The notes: generated from the letters alone by a model not told the origin. Counted from the first letter of the stretch, positions 18,825 through 28,445 are shown. The stretch: 64,000 nt of DNA from DATFVA01 sp963815785 (GCA_963815785.1 CAWFHZ010000007.1:682001-746000), one strand, 5' to 3'. A program made the numbers and translations.

Positions 18825-19964
18825 ATGCGCACAATATTTCATCTCGATCTCGATGCATTCTTTGTATCTGTAGAGAGAATACTAGACCCTGCCTTAAAAG
18901 GTAAGCCTGTAATTGTAGGCGGCAACCCGCACGGAAGAGGAGTAGTGGCTGCCTGTTCCTATGAAGCAAGAGTTTACGGGTTACATTCCGCATTGCCGAT
19001 AAGACAGGCATTCAAACTTTGTCCCGATGGAATTTACCTGCATGGACACTATGATGAATATGTCCGTTTTTCCCACGCTGTTAAAAATATATTATCGTCT
19101 TATGCTCCGGTAATTGAACAGGCTTCTATAGATGAATTTTATATGGACTTTACAGGATGCAGAAAAATCTATGGCTCAATGTTTTCTTTCGCCTCGAAGC
19201 TACAGCAGGAAATCAGGCAGAAACTTTCTTTGCCTTGTTCAATAGGAATCGGCAGTAATAAAACCGTCGCCAAAATCGGATCTGATTGTATGAAGCCGAT
19301 GGGAATAACTTATATTATTCCCGGAATGGAAAAAGAATTCCTTTCTCATATGCCTGTTGAAACTATTCCCGGTGTCGGAAAAGTTATGTTAAGAGAACTG
19401 AACAATAAAGGGATTTATGTAATAGGGGATATAACAAAACTGTCTTCAGACTATTGGGGTTCTGCTTACGGAAAATATGGAATTGATTTGTGGCGAAAAG
19501 CTAATGGACATGGAACAGAGTATCTCACAATCGAACGGGAACAAAAAAGCATTTCAAAGGAAACAACTTTTGGGGCAGATGAAACTAACAATGAAAAAGT
19601 TTATGAAATACTTTTTGAGCTTACAGGTAAGGTCTGTCAGACTCTGAGGGATGAAGGATTTATGGCTTCTACAATCAATATAAAACTGCGTTATTCCGAT
19701 TTCCAGACTCTAATACGTTCAAGAACAATTAAACCGACAGATGATGATAAAACAGTTTTTGAGAATGCTAAAGACCTGCTAATGAAGGCTCATACAAGAC
19801 GTGTAGGAGTAAGATTAATAGGTGTGGGAGTAAGCAAGTTTTCAAACTTTTGCGAACAGGAAGTTTTATTTGAAGATGATGAGGTAAGGAGAAAAAAACT
19901 TTTCAGGGCAATAGACTTTTTAAGAAGAAAGTATAGTTATTCGATTATAAATTTCAGCAGATAG
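18825..19964 (+). CDS. dinB: DNA polymerase IV (Y-family translesion polymerase)
   Basis: A 379-aa error-prone polymerase that bypasses lesions. The catalytic carboxylates are D8 (HLDLDAFF) and D103/E104 (SIDEFYMDF). The steric gate is the Phe pair at 12-13. The palm, fingers, helix-hairpin-helix (ETIPGVGKVMLRELNNKGI) and little-finger domain (KETTFGAD..., LIGVGVSKF) follow in normal order. It lacks a clear C-terminal beta-clamp pentapeptide: the end is YSYSIINFSR. It is the third gene of the lexA operon, so damage induction is expected. Confidence 0.94.
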   Translation: MRTIFHLDLDAFFVSVERILDPALKGKPVIVGGNPHGRGVVAACSYEARVYGLHSALPIRQAFKLCPDGIYLHGHYDEYVRFSHAVKNILSSYAPVIEQASIDEFYMDFTGCRKIYGSMFSFASKLQQEIRQKLSLPCSIGIGSNKTVAKIGSDCMKPMGITYIIPGMEKEFLSHMPVETIPGVGKVMLRELNNKGIYVIGDITKLSSDYWGSAYGKYGIDLWRKANGHGTEYLTIEREQKSISKETTFGADETNNEKVYEILFELTGKVCQTLRDEGFMASTINIKLRYSDFQTLIRSRTIKPTDDDKTVFENAKDLLMKAHTRRVGVRLIGVGVSKFSNFCEQEVLFEDDEVRRKKLFRAIDFLRRKYSYSIINFSR

Positions 19965-19976
19965 TAATTTATAAAA

Positions 19977-20324
19977 TCAGCCCGGAGGCCATCTCATCTG
20001 CCTTCCTCCAAGCAAGTGCATATGAAGATGGTAAACTTCCTGTCCACCTTTCGGACCACAATTAAATACAAGTCTGAAACCATCTTCTGCAATATTATAT
20101 TCCTTTGCAAGCTTATTCGCAACATCAATCATTTCACCCAATAGTTCTGAGTGTTCTTTTCCATTTAAATCGATCACTTTTGGAATTTCAATTTTAGGAA
20201 CAATTAAAATATGAACAGGAGCCTGCGGGTTGATATCATTAAATGCCATTACAGAATCACTTTCGAAAACTATATCAGCTTTAATTTCTTTACTGATGAT
20301 TTTAGAAAAAATTGTTTCTCCCAT
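19977..20324 (-). CDS. HIT family (HINT-like) nucleotide-binding protein
   Basis: A 115-aa histidine-triad protein of the HINT group, a purine nucleotide phosphoramidase. The triad is HLHMH (H99, H101, H103), preceded by the HILIVPK strand and the INPQAPVH turn. The usual C-terminal Trp-Pro is present (RWPPG). The length is normal. Its start codon is 2 bp downstream of the regulator's stop, so it is the second gene of that minus-strand pair. Confidence 0.92.
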   Translation of the reverse strand: MGETIFSKIISKEIKADIVFESDSVMAFNDINPQAPVHILIVPKIEIPKVIDLNGKEHSELLGEMIDVANKLAKEYNIAEDGFRLVFNCGPKGGQEVYHLHMHLLGGRQMRWPPG

Positions 20325-20326
20325 AA

Positions 20327-21682
20327 TTATTCTTCCTTTTCAATTTCATATTTTTTCATTTTATTATAAAGATGACTTCTCTGGATATCAAGTATTTCAG
20401 CTGTCTTGCTGATATTCCAGTCATTTGCATTTAACTGCTTAATGATAAAAGCACGCTCCGCTTTCTCTTTAAATTCCTGGAAAGAATTACTGTCTGCAAT
20501 TATATCTCCAATTGAGGATTGTGAACCCGCGAAAAGAAATTCAATATCTTTTCTGGAAATTTCCCTTTCATCAACAAGGATTATAATTCTTTCAATTGCA
20601 TTTTTCAATTCACGAACATTTCCGCTCCAGGGTAATCCCTGTAAAAACTTCATAGCAGTATCTTCAAATTTAACCGGTAGTTTTTTGTGACGTGCTGTAA
20701 TATCAGTTGCGAAACTTTCAACAAGAACGGGGATGTCCTCTATCCTTTCATTGAGTGAAGGAATATTCAGAGGGATAACATTTAACCTGTGAAAAAGATC
20801 CTCCCTGAAATTTCCGGCAGCAATTTCATCCTTCAGGTTTTTGTTTGTAGCAGAAATAATCCGCACATCAACTTCTATTTTTTTATTTCCTCCAACTCTC
20901 TCTATCTTTCCATCTTCAATTGCCCGCAACACTTTTGCCTGTGCCTGTGGACTCATATCTCCAACTTCATCTAAAAATAAAGTCCCTTTATTGGCAAGCT
21001 CAAATTTTCCGATTCTTTGCTGCATTGCCCCTGTGAATGATCCTTTTTCATGGCCGAATAATTCAGATTCAATTAGTTCATTTGGAATCGCAGCACAATT
21101 CACTTCAACAAAAGTTTTATCTTTTCTCTGACTTTTATTGTGAATTGCCCTTGCAACAAGTTCCTTCCCGGTACCATTGTCACCGGTTATTAAAACACGG
21201 GTATCAAGCGGTGCGACCTTTTCAATAGTTGCCAGGATATTTTGTATTACTTTGCTTTTGCCAAGAATTTTTTCATCGCCAAGAAGTGTTTTCTTATATT
21301 CTGCATTTTCCGAAATAAGGTTTGATTGCTCAACAGCATTTCTTACACTTATTACAAGTTTGTCTCGATCAATTGGTTTTTCAATAAAATCGAATGCTCC
21401 GAGACGTGTAGCTTTTATTGCATTCTCAACACTTCCATGAGCTGAAATCATTATCACTGAAAGTGCCGGGTTTACTTCTTTTACTTTTTTGAGAACTTCA
21501 AATCCATTCATTTCGGGCATCTGAATATCAAGAAGCAATGCCGAATAATTTTCGCTAATGGCTTTTTCTACTCCTTCAGTCGATTTGGTTGAGTACTGAA
21601 CATTGTAACCTTCATACTCAAGTATCATCTTTATGCTTTCGCATATTTCAGTTTCATCATCAATCAGCAGGATTGTGTTCAT
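20327..21682 (-). CDS. Sigma-54-dependent NtrC/NtrX-type response regulator
   Basis: A 451-aa regulator with a receiver (D52 in LDIQMP, SAHG, K102 in EKP), an AAA+ domain (Walker A GDNGTGKE at 167-174, Walker B LFLDEVGDM) and a Fis-type helix-turn-helix (about 410-445, WNISKTAEILDIQRSHLYNKM). The sigma-54 contact loop reads GSFTGA (214-219) rather than GAFTGA, a variant seen in some NtrX-like proteins. The gene order gives no dedicated kinase: the next gene upstream encodes an exported protein. Targets are unknown. Confidence 0.92.
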   Translation of the reverse strand: MNTILLIDDETEICESIKMILEYEGYNVQYSTKSTEGVEKAISENYSALLLDIQMPEMNGFEVLKKVKEVNPALSVIMISAHGSVENAIKATRLGAFDFIEKPIDRDKLVISVRNAVEQSNLISENAEYKKTLLGDEKILGKSKVIQNILATIEKVAPLDTRVLITGDNGTGKELVARAIHNKSQRKDKTFVEVNCAAIPNELIESELFGHEKGSFTGAMQQRIGKFELANKGTLFLDEVGDMSPQAQAKVLRAIEDGKIERVGGNKKIEVDVRIISATNKNLKDEIAAGNFREDLFHRLNVIPLNIPSLNERIEDIPVLVESFATDITARHKKLPVKFEDTAMKFLQGLPWSGNVRELKNAIERIIILVDEREISRKDIEFLFAGSQSSIGDIIADSNSFQEFKEKAERAFIIKQLNANDWNISKTAEILDIQRSHLYNKMKKYEIEKEE

Positions 21683-21690
21683 AATTTTTT

Positions 21691-22341
21691 TTACGGAAAA
21701 TTATATCGTGTATAAAAAAGTGTTCTTAACAAGAATGCATTTGATGGTTGAATGTTTTTGTTCTTTTTTAAGTAAGTACCGAAAATATAGCCCAATTTAT
21801 TTGTCATCATATCACGGCTATCAATAACCGACTGAACCTTAAATTCTTCCTCAAATACCTCCACAAAATAACCAATTAGGTCGCCCAAATCAAAAATAGA
21901 TGAGTTATAAGCCAGAAAAGCACTTCCGAAAAAATGAGCCAATTTATCTTTATCTCCAAAGTTGGTTTGAGGAGTATCAAAATAAAAGTCTTTTGGAAGG
22001 TTTTTGTTTTTAAGTAAGAAAACAGAATCACTAGCAGAAGTAAGAGGAAATTGAACAATGGTTTTTATCAGCGGGATTTGGATAGGAACTTTTTTATACG
22101 GTACAGTTGCAAACATTAATGAAAGTAGTGCCTCTGAATAATCACTATCCCGATAATTTACGGCACGATTAAATAATGTATCCACAAGTGATAAATCATT
22201 TGCCTTAACTTTTAATTTTTCGAAATAACCAGATGAGATGAATTCCGATATATAATTAACTGTTTTAGAAAGTTTACTTTGCTGAGAAAATAAACTAAAA
22301 GAGCTGAATATGAATATCGGGATGAAAAAATAGAATTTCAA
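21691..22341 (-). CDS. Exported protein of unknown function with DKxxH motif
   Basis: A 216-aa protein with a clear signal peptide (residues 1-19, ending LFSQQ). The mature part has a few weakly hydrophobic stretches and the sequence DKLAHFFGSAFLAY, later FVEVFEEEF and DMMTNKLGYIFG. This spacing of D-K-x-x-H, Glu-rich turn and N-x-x-G resembles the DUF2279/YfiM-type and related small envelope proteins, but the match is loose and I make no functional claim. It lies 8 bp upstream of the NtrC-type regulator and is probably co-transcribed with it. Confidence 0.6.
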   Translation of the reverse strand: MKFYFFIPIFIFSSFSLFSQQSKLSKTVNYISEFISSGYFEKLKVKANDLSLVDTLFNRAVNYRDSDYSEALLSLMFATVPYKKVPIQIPLIKTIVQFPLTSASDSVFLLKNKNLPKDFYFDTPQTNFGDKDKLAHFFGSAFLAYNSSIFDLGDLIGYFVEVFEEEFKVQSVIDSRDMMTNKLGYIFGTYLKKNKNIQPSNAFLLRTLFYTRYNFP

Positions 22342-22434
22342 TTTTGCTAAATATAAACTGAAAGCTTAAATGAGTTATGCAAATTGCAAACTGCCAGTCA
22401 CAACATAGTAATAGATGATAAAATGAATATTCTT

Positions 22435-24090
22435 TTAAGTCTGAATAACTCCCGGATTAAACTTTGGAATTTCAGGATTGTTATTTGCAACTTCTAAAGC
22501 CATTGTTATGTAATCTCTCGTCAGTGCCGGATCTATAATTTCATCAATCCAAAGTCTTGCCGCAGCATAAAAAGGAGTACTTTTATCTTCATAAGATTTT
22601 GTGACTTCATCAAGCAATTTTTTTCTGTCATCTTCGCTTAAATGTTTTCCACTTTTTTCAGATTGTTTCAATTTTATATCGAGTAGAACACTACTTGCCT
22701 GACTACCACCCATTACAGAAATTTTCGCATTCGGATAAGCAAAAATAAATCTTGGATCATAAGCTTTGCCGCACATTGCATAATTCCCGGCTCCAAAACT
22801 ATTTCCTACTATAATTGTAATTTTTGGCACTGATGAATTTGCAACAGCATTAACCATCTTAGCACCATCTTTAATAATTCCACCATGCTCCGCCCTGCTT
22901 CCAACCATAAATCCTGTCACATCCTGCAAAAATAATAACGGAATTTTTTTCTGATTGCAGTTAAGAATAAAACGCGTTGCTTTATCTGCAGAATCGGAAT
23001 AAATAACTCCGCCAACCTGCATTTCACCTGTTTCAGTTTTTACCACTTCTCTTTGATTAGCAACAATTCCAACTGCCCATCCATCTATTCTAGCATAACC
23101 TGTAATAATTGATTTTCCGTATCCAGCTTTATATTCATCCAGAATGGAATCATCAATGATCCTCGCAATTACATCATACATATTGTAAGGTTTTATCGGG
23201 TCTTCTGGTAATAAGCCATATATTTCTTTGGAAGAAAACTTAGGTGGTTTGCTTTCTGTCCTGTTAAAACCAGCAGTTAAGCTTGTCCCGTGTTTTTCAA
23301 CAATACTTCTAATCTGTTCAAGACATTCCGTATCATTTTTCATGATATAATCTGTAACCCCTGAAATATTAGATTGGACTTTCGCACCGCCAAGGCTTTC
23401 ATTGTCAATTACTTCCCCGATTGCAGCTTTAACTAAATGTGCACCTGCAAGAAATACTGAACCTTCTCCTTCAACAATAAGTGCTTCATCACTCATGATA
23501 GGTAAATAAGCTCCACCAGCAACACAAGGACCCATAATTGCGGCTATTTGAGGAATACCTATGGAAGACATTACAGCATTGTTTCTGAATATTCTTCCGA
23601 AATGTTCCTTGTCAGGAAAAATTTCATCCTGCAAAGGAAGAAAAACTCCGGCACTATCCACGAGATAGATGATCGGAAGCCTGTTTTCAATAGCAATTTC
23701 CTGAGCACGTAGATTTTTCTTGGCTGTTATTGGAAACCATGCGCCTGCTTTAACAGTTGCATCGTTAGCAACTATAACATAGAATTTATTGTGAATTTTC
23801 CCGATCCCGTAAACAGTTCCCGAAGAAGGAGCACCGCCATATTCTTCATACATACCGTAAGCTGCAAAAGTGCTCAGCTCATAAAAATCTTTTGGATTAT
23901 CAACGAGAAGATTTATTCTTTCCCTCGCAGTTAATTTTCCCTTTGCCTTATGTTTTTCAATTGATTTTTTACCGCCTCCAAGTTGAACTACATCTCTTTC
24001 AGCCTGAAGCTTTCTCAGAAGATTTTTGTAAAAATCTTCTCTTTTTAAATAAGATTCATTCTCATTAATTGCTTTACCAATATTCTTCAT
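22435..24090 (-). CDS. Acyl-CoA carboxylase carboxyltransferase (beta) subunit, MccB-like
   Basis: A 551-aa carboxyltransferase that moves CO2 from carboxybiotin to an acyl-CoA. Both crotonase-like halves are present: the N-half oxyanion region MGPCVAGGAYLPIMSDE and the C-half IVGNSFGAGNYAMCGKAYDP. The start (GGGKKSIEKHKAKGKLTARER) and overall length fit methylcrotonyl/propionyl-type beta subunits. No alpha subunit with biotin carboxylase is nearby. It lies 12 bp after an acyl-CoA dehydrogenase, as in leucine/isovalerate breakdown clusters, so methylcrotonyl-CoA is the more likely substrate; geranyl- or propionyl-CoA cannot be excluded. Confidence 0.88.
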   Translation of the reverse strand: MKNIGKAINENESYLKREDFYKNLLRKLQAERDVVQLGGGKKSIEKHKAKGKLTARERINLLVDNPKDFYELSTFAAYGMYEEYGGAPSSGTVYGIGKIHNKFYVIVANDATVKAGAWFPITAKKNLRAQEIAIENRLPIIYLVDSAGVFLPLQDEIFPDKEHFGRIFRNNAVMSSIGIPQIAAIMGPCVAGGAYLPIMSDEALIVEGEGSVFLAGAHLVKAAIGEVIDNESLGGAKVQSNISGVTDYIMKNDTECLEQIRSIVEKHGTSLTAGFNRTESKPPKFSSKEIYGLLPEDPIKPYNMYDVIARIIDDSILDEYKAGYGKSIITGYARIDGWAVGIVANQREVVKTETGEMQVGGVIYSDSADKATRFILNCNQKKIPLLFLQDVTGFMVGSRAEHGGIIKDGAKMVNAVANSSVPKITIIVGNSFGAGNYAMCGKAYDPRFIFAYPNAKISVMGGSQASSVLLDIKLKQSEKSGKHLSEDDRKKLLDEVTKSYEDKSTPFYAAARLWIDEIIDPALTRDYITMALEVANNNPEIPKFNPGVIQT

Positions 24091-24102
24091 TTATATCTGA
24101 GT

Positions 24103-25266
24103 TTAGTTTGATAAAAGTTCACGGGATATAACAATTCTTTGAATCTCTGAAGTTCCTTCACCGATTGTAAGAAGCTTTACATCGCGATATAATTTTTCAA
24201 CGGGATAATCTTTAATGAAACCGTATCCACCATGGATCTGAACTGCCTCACTAGAAGCTTTTTCAGCTACTTCACTTGCGAATAATTTTGCCATAGCAGC
24301 TTCTTTCATGTTAGGTAATCCTTTATCCTTCATTGCAGCTGCACGATAAGTAAGCAGTCTTGCAGCATCAATACCAACAGCCATATTGGCAAGTTTGAAC
24401 TGAGTTGCCTGGAATTCACTCAGACTCTTATTGAACTGTTTTCTTTCCTGACTATATTTTAATGATGCATCAAGTGCTCCCTGGGCAAGACCAACACTTA
24501 CTGCTGCAATTGAAATTCTTCCACCTTCGAGAATTTTCATTGCCTGTATAAATCCCTGACCTTCTTCGCCTAATAAATTTTCCGCTGGAACTTTGCAATT
24601 TTCAAAAGTTAATTGTGTTGTATCACTTGCACGCATTCCCAGTTTATTTTCTTTTTTACCAACAATAAATCCTTCCATTCCTTTTTCAAGAATGAAAGCA
24701 GAAATCCCTTTTTTACCTTTTTCCTTATCAGTTATTGCCATTACCACTGCTGTTTGTCCGACCGTTCCATGCGTAATAAATGTTTTACTTCCGTTCAGTA
24801 AATAATAACCGTCCTTTTTTTCAGCATAAGATTTTAATCCTGCCGCATCACTGCCTGACATTGATTCTGTTAAACCCCAGGCAGCTACTTTTCTGCCTGA
24901 AAGTAAATCGGGGAGATATTTTTTTTTCTGTTCTTCGTTTCCAAATCTGAAAATATGATTTGAACCAAGACCGTTATGGGCAGCTACTGAGAGGGAGATG
25001 GAAGGATCTACACGTCCGAGTTCTTCAATAATAATTGCAAATTCTACATATCCTAAACCCGAACCACCGTATTCCTCCGGGAAGATTATACCCATAAAAC
25101 CAAGTTCGCCGAGCTGATGGATAATATCCATCGGAAATTCCTGTGATTCATCATATTTCATAACAACAGGACGAATATTTTTTTCTGCAAATTCCCTGAT
25201 TGTGTTTTTAATAATTATCTGATTTTCATTTAACTCAGATAGGAATGGATTATCCAATACTTCCAT
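24103..25266 (-). CDS. Acyl-CoA dehydrogenase
   Basis: A 387-aa FAD-dependent dehydrogenase introducing a 2,3-double bond in an acyl-CoA. The two family signatures are present: WGLTESMSGSDA (about 135-146) and the C-terminal QIHGGYGFIKDYPVEKLYRD. The catalytic Glu would be in the closing TIGEGTSEIQR segment. The length is normal for short/branched-chain enzymes. Between meaB and the carboxylase beta gene it probably oxidises isovaleryl- or a similar branched acyl-CoA. Electrons would go to an ETF not present here. Confidence 0.92.
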   Translation of the reverse strand: MEVLDNPFLSELNENQIIIKNTIREFAEKNIRPVVMKYDESQEFPMDIIHQLGELGFMGIIFPEEYGGSGLGYVEFAIIIEELGRVDPSISLSVAAHNGLGSNHIFRFGNEEQKKKYLPDLLSGRKVAAWGLTESMSGSDAAGLKSYAEKKDGYYLLNGSKTFITHGTVGQTAVVMAITDKEKGKKGISAFILEKGMEGFIVGKKENKLGMRASDTTQLTFENCKVPAENLLGEEGQGFIQAMKILEGGRISIAAVSVGLAQGALDASLKYSQERKQFNKSLSEFQATQFKLANMAVGIDAARLLTYRAAAMKDKGLPNMKEAAMAKLFASEVAEKASSEAVQIHGGYGFIKDYPVEKLYRDVKLLTIGEGTSEIQRIVISRELLSN

Positions 25267-25286
25267 TTAATCTCTCCTTCTAATTT

Positions 25287-26240
25287 TTAACCCTGGTTTT
25301 TATAATTATTAATAATTTCTTCGGCAATATGATAAGGTGAAAGATTACCAAGAACTACTTTATCTATAGATGAATTTAATGATTTTTCACCAGTTCCGCT
25401 CCATAATTCTTCTTTAATTTTTTCTTCAACAATATTCCGTATTCTCACTTTTGTTCTATCTTCTCTTCTTTTGAGGAATTTATTTTTTTCAATTAAGTAA
25501 GTCCGGTGCTTATCTATCTCTTCAGCTATCTCATTAATCCCTTTATTCTCAATTGCCACAGCCTTAATAATATTCGGCATCCAGGTATTTTCATCGTGAT
25601 CTTTCATCATCAATATTGTTTTTAAAGCAGTAACTGCCTGTTCTGAACCGGGACGATCACTTTTATTTACAACAAAAAAATCAGCAATCTCCATTAAACC
25701 TGCTTTCATTGCCTGCACAGCATCGCCGGATTCTGGTACAAGAACTACTATTGTTGTATCCGCTGCATAAGCTATATCGAGTTCGGATTGCCCAACACCC
25801 ACGGTTTCAAGAATAATAAAATCAAACCCGGCTGAATCGAGTACGTCCGCCGCATTGATTGCTTTTCTGCTCAGTCCGCCTAAGCTTCCTCTGGTAGCCA
25901 TGCTTCTGATAAAAACTCCGGGATCCTGACCAATATCGGACATCCTTACTCTGTCTCCAAGTAAAGCTCCTCCGGTAAACGGGCTTGTCGGATCAACAGC
26001 AATTATTCCCACTTTTTTATCGTTGCTTCTGAATAATTTCGTCAACTGATTAGTAATTGTACTTTTTCCCGCCCCGGGCGGTCCGGTAATTCCAATTCTA
26101 TAAGCTCTTCCTGTTAGAGGATAAATGGTTTTGAGCAATTCAGAAGAGTCAGTGCCATTAGATTCAACAACAGATATCGCCCTGGCAATACTTCTTCTGT
26201 CGCCTTCAATTAATTTATCTTGTAAAACATTAACAGCCAT
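25287..26240 (-). CDS. meaB: Methylmalonyl-CoA mutase-associated GTPase MeaB
   Basis: A 317-aa G3E P-loop GTPase that chaperones the B12-dependent methylmalonyl-CoA mutase. Walker A is GPPGAGKST (53-61). Further motifs are AVDPTSPFTGGALLGDRVRM, ETVGVGQSE and the NKSD base-recognition motif. The family was once called ArgK. The mutase itself is not in the window. It starts 2 bp downstream of the GalE-like gene's 3' end in the same minus-strand run, and with the next two genes suggests propionyl/branched-chain acyl-CoA use. Confidence 0.92.
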   Translation of the reverse strand: MAVNVLQDKLIEGDRRSIARAISVVESNGTDSSELLKTIYPLTGRAYRIGITGPPGAGKSTITNQLTKLFRSNDKKVGIIAVDPTSPFTGGALLGDRVRMSDIGQDPGVFIRSMATRGSLGGLSRKAINAADVLDSAGFDFIILETVGVGQSELDIAYAADTTIVVLVPESGDAVQAMKAGLMEIADFFVVNKSDRPGSEQAVTALKTILMMKDHDENTWMPNIIKAVAIENKGINEIAEEIDKHRTYLIEKNKFLKRREDRTKVRIRNIVEEKIKEELWSGTGEKSLNSSIDKVVLGNLSPYHIAEEIINNYKNQG

Positions 26241-26242
26241 TT

Positions 26243-27166
26243 TTAGATTGATTTCTCTTTAAAATATTCTACTGTTTTTTTTAATCCTTCATCAAGTGAA
26301 GTTGATGGTGACCATCCAAATTTTTGATTTAATTTTTCCGAAGTTATCACACTTCGTAATTGTTCACCAGGCATAGCCGGTCCATGTTTTTCAAACTGGC
26401 CATTTCCAATAATACCATTCAGTTTATTGAATAAAACATTTACATCGGTTTCTTTTCCTGTTCCAACATTATATATATCAGATTTCTCATCAGCCAATGT
26501 AAGAAGATTAGCTTTTACAACATCTTTAACAAATGTATAATCGCGGGTTTGTTTCCCATCTCCATTAATAACCGGCTGTTCACCATTTAATAATTTCTTA
26601 GAAAAAATAGCTACCACACCTGCTTCACCGTAAGGATTTTGTCTTGGTCCATAAATATTTGCATAACGTAGTATTGTATAATTTAAATTGTACTGTGTTC
26701 TATAGAAGAATAAATATTTTTCCACTGAAAGTTTGGAAATACCATATGGTGAAAGCGGGGAAGTCGGGTGGTTTTCATCTGCAGGAAAATACTCCTGTTC
26801 ACCATATACAGCTCCGCCGGTAGAAGAAAACATAAATTTATTAACATTATATTTTATAGTATTCTGGAGAAGATTGATCGTTCCGATAATATTCGTATTT
26901 GCGTCAAACTCAGGATCAGCGACCGACCTTCTTACATCCATTTGAGCAGCATGATGATTGACGACATCAAATTTTTCTCTTTCGAACAATTCAGAAAGAC
27001 TTTTGTCTCTGATATCCGCTCTTACAAATGTAGCTTTTGAGTTAATGTTTTTTTCAAAACCAGATGAAAGATTATCTAGTATAAAAACAGAATGCCCGTT
27101 TTCAATAAAAGCATCTGCAATGTGTGAGGCAATAAATCCCGCACCCCCGGTAATTAATATTTTCAA
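26243..27166 (-). CDS. NAD-dependent nucleotide-sugar epimerase (GalE-like, extended SDR)
   Basis: A 307-aa short-chain dehydrogenase of the extended type. NAD binding is seen in GGAGFIASH (7-15) and D31. The catalytic Tyr141 and Lys145 lie in SPYGISK, with Ser115 in FSSTGGAVYG. Later PRQNPYGEAGVVAIF and RDYTFVKDVV are typical of UDP-glucose/UDP-N-acetylglucosamine 4-epimerases. The exact sugar is not certain. It overlaps the start of the nadD stop by 4 bp. It could feed the surface-polysaccharide genes elsewhere in the window. Confidence 0.88.
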   Translation of the reverse strand: MKILITGGAGFIASHIADAFIENGHSVFILDNLSSGFEKNINSKATFVRADIRDKSLSELFEREKFDVVNHHAAQMDVRRSVADPEFDANTNIIGTINLLQNTIKYNVNKFMFSSTGGAVYGEQEYFPADENHPTSPLSPYGISKLSVEKYLFFYRTQYNLNYTILRYANIYGPRQNPYGEAGVVAIFSKKLLNGEQPVINGDGKQTRDYTFVKDVVKANLLTLADEKSDIYNVGTGKETDVNVLFNKLNGIIGNGQFEKHGPAMPGEQLRSVITSEKLNQKFGWSPSTSLDEGLKKTVEYFKEKSI

Positions 27167-27747
27167 TTTGATTCCTTATATAAATTCAGTTCGTAAATAT
27201 ATTTCATAACTTTTTGTGGCACAAGAAAGTTTATTGGCAATCCTTTATTAACCCTGTCTCTTATTGTTGTGCTGTTTATGTCAATCCTGGGTGTTTCCAG
27301 GAAAACTGCTTTACTTACAAATTTATTTTTATATTTTCTTTCATCTACAATTTGTCTTTTAAGTACTATTAGAGTGACAATCTTCATGATTTCTTCAGGT
27401 GATTTCCATGTATGAAAAGTTTCCATGTTATCTTCCCCTATGATAAGCTCAATCTCTTCAAAATACTTTTTCATTTCATGCAAAGTATCAATAGTGTATG
27501 ATATTTTTTGTTTCGATATTTCAAAATCAGAGCATTCAAAGTATGGAATATCTTCAATTGCCGTTTTGATCATTTTCAATCTGTGTTCGGGTTCAGACGC
27601 TTTCTGATCAAGTTTATGAGGAGAAATATAACTTGGAATGAAAATAATTTTATCGAGGTTTCTTAATTCACGAACTGACTGAGCAGTAATCAGGTGTCCA
27701 TGGTGAACAGGATCAAAAGTTCCGCCATATATCCCAACTTTGCTCAT
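27163..27747 (-). CDS. nadD: Nicotinate-nucleotide adenylyltransferase
   Basis: A 194-aa enzyme converting nicotinate mononucleotide and ATP to deamido-NAD. The nucleotidyltransferase signature GGTFDPVHHGH (8-18) and the C-terminal STTIRDRV (ISTxxR-type) are both intact. The length is normal. It overlaps both neighbours by 4 bp (stop/start ATGA type), so it is translationally coupled within the minus-strand operon. Confidence 0.93.
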   Translation of the reverse strand: MSKVGIYGGTFDPVHHGHLITAQSVRELRNLDKIIFIPSYISPHKLDQKASEPEHRLKMIKTAIEDIPYFECSDFEISKQKISYTIDTLHEMKKYFEEIELIIGEDNMETFHTWKSPEEIMKIVTLIVLKRQIVDERKYKNKFVSKAVFLETPRIDINSTTIRDRVNKGLPINFLVPQKVMKYIYELNLYKESN

Positions 27748-28445
27748 TTCAACAAATCCTTATATTCAATAAAAAGATGGGTAAATTTTTCATGAATGTT
27801 CTGATTACAGTATTGTAAACTTTCTTTCTTTGAAAGTTCGCTATAGAGTTTTACGAAATCTTCTTTAGTTTCTATCAGCATAAAATTGCTTAACGTGTGA
27901 ACAAAATTTTCCTGCTTGCTTGCTTTTATCAGCATTTCATCATAATGATTCCGGTCCTCAGTTAAATCTCCTAAAAGTTCTTCATTGTAAGAATTGAATC
28001 CGAACAGAGCGATTTTTTCTTCAATTCCTCTTCCCAGCAGAATTGATTCATCTTCTATATCAAGGAGAGAGAATATTTTTTTAATATCAGAAGCGGAAAC
28101 TCCGATAGAATGTGAAAAAATCAAAAGATTATTGTGAAAATTTTTAAAGTATTTATCATTTAAATTCTTAATCTCTTTGTTCAGAGCAGAAGTATCAATA
28201 AAAAAAATATTATTTAGTTTTTGATTAATCCCATCCGGAATTTTATCCATATCATTTTTATCAAGAAAATAAACAATTGTAGAAACGTCTTTCAGCTCAT
28301 TAAAAACTTCGATATAATTTTCGTACAATATTGTATAAAGCAGCGAGGTATCATCACCTGTCATTGATTCAAATAATGAATTGTTGTTGGTATTATAAAA
28401 AGAAAAAAGGGGCAGCAGGTATATGCAAGAATTCGATTTAGTCAT
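27744..28445 (-). CDS. Uncharacterised protein, possible divergent DUF2064-like nucleotidyltransferase fold
   Basis: A 233-aa soluble protein with no clear family match by eye. Its N-half holds TGDDTSLLYTILYENYIEVF followed by STIVYFLDK, and its middle holds NLLIFSHSIGVSASDIKKIF and SILLGRGIEEKIALFGFN. The order parallels DUF2064 (TIGR04282) GT-A-like proteins, where the second block reads like GsDcPdl...VLGPa.DGGYyLiG. The acidic residues expected there are replaced (SHSIG, GRGIEEK), so if related it is probably not a normal transferase. It is coupled to nadD by a 4-bp overlap and ends next to a PrsW-like gene. Confidence 0.5.
   Translation of the reverse strand: MTKSNSCIYLLPLFSFYNTNNNSLFESMTGDDTSLLYTILYENYIEVFNELKDVSTIVYFLDKNDMDKIPDGINQKLNNIFFIDTSALNKEIKNLNDKYFKNFHNNLLIFSHSIGVSASDIKKIFSLLDIEDESILLGRGIEEKIALFGFNSYNEELLGDLTEDRNHYDEMLIKASKQENFVHTLSNFMLIETKEDFVKLYSELSKKESLQYCNQNIHEKFTHLFIEYKDLLK

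Noticed and set aside
20327..21682. GSFTGA in the sigma-54 activator as loss of function
   Set aside because: The change Ala to Ser in GAFTGA occurs in functional NtrX-like proteins, and Walker A/B and the HTH are intact.
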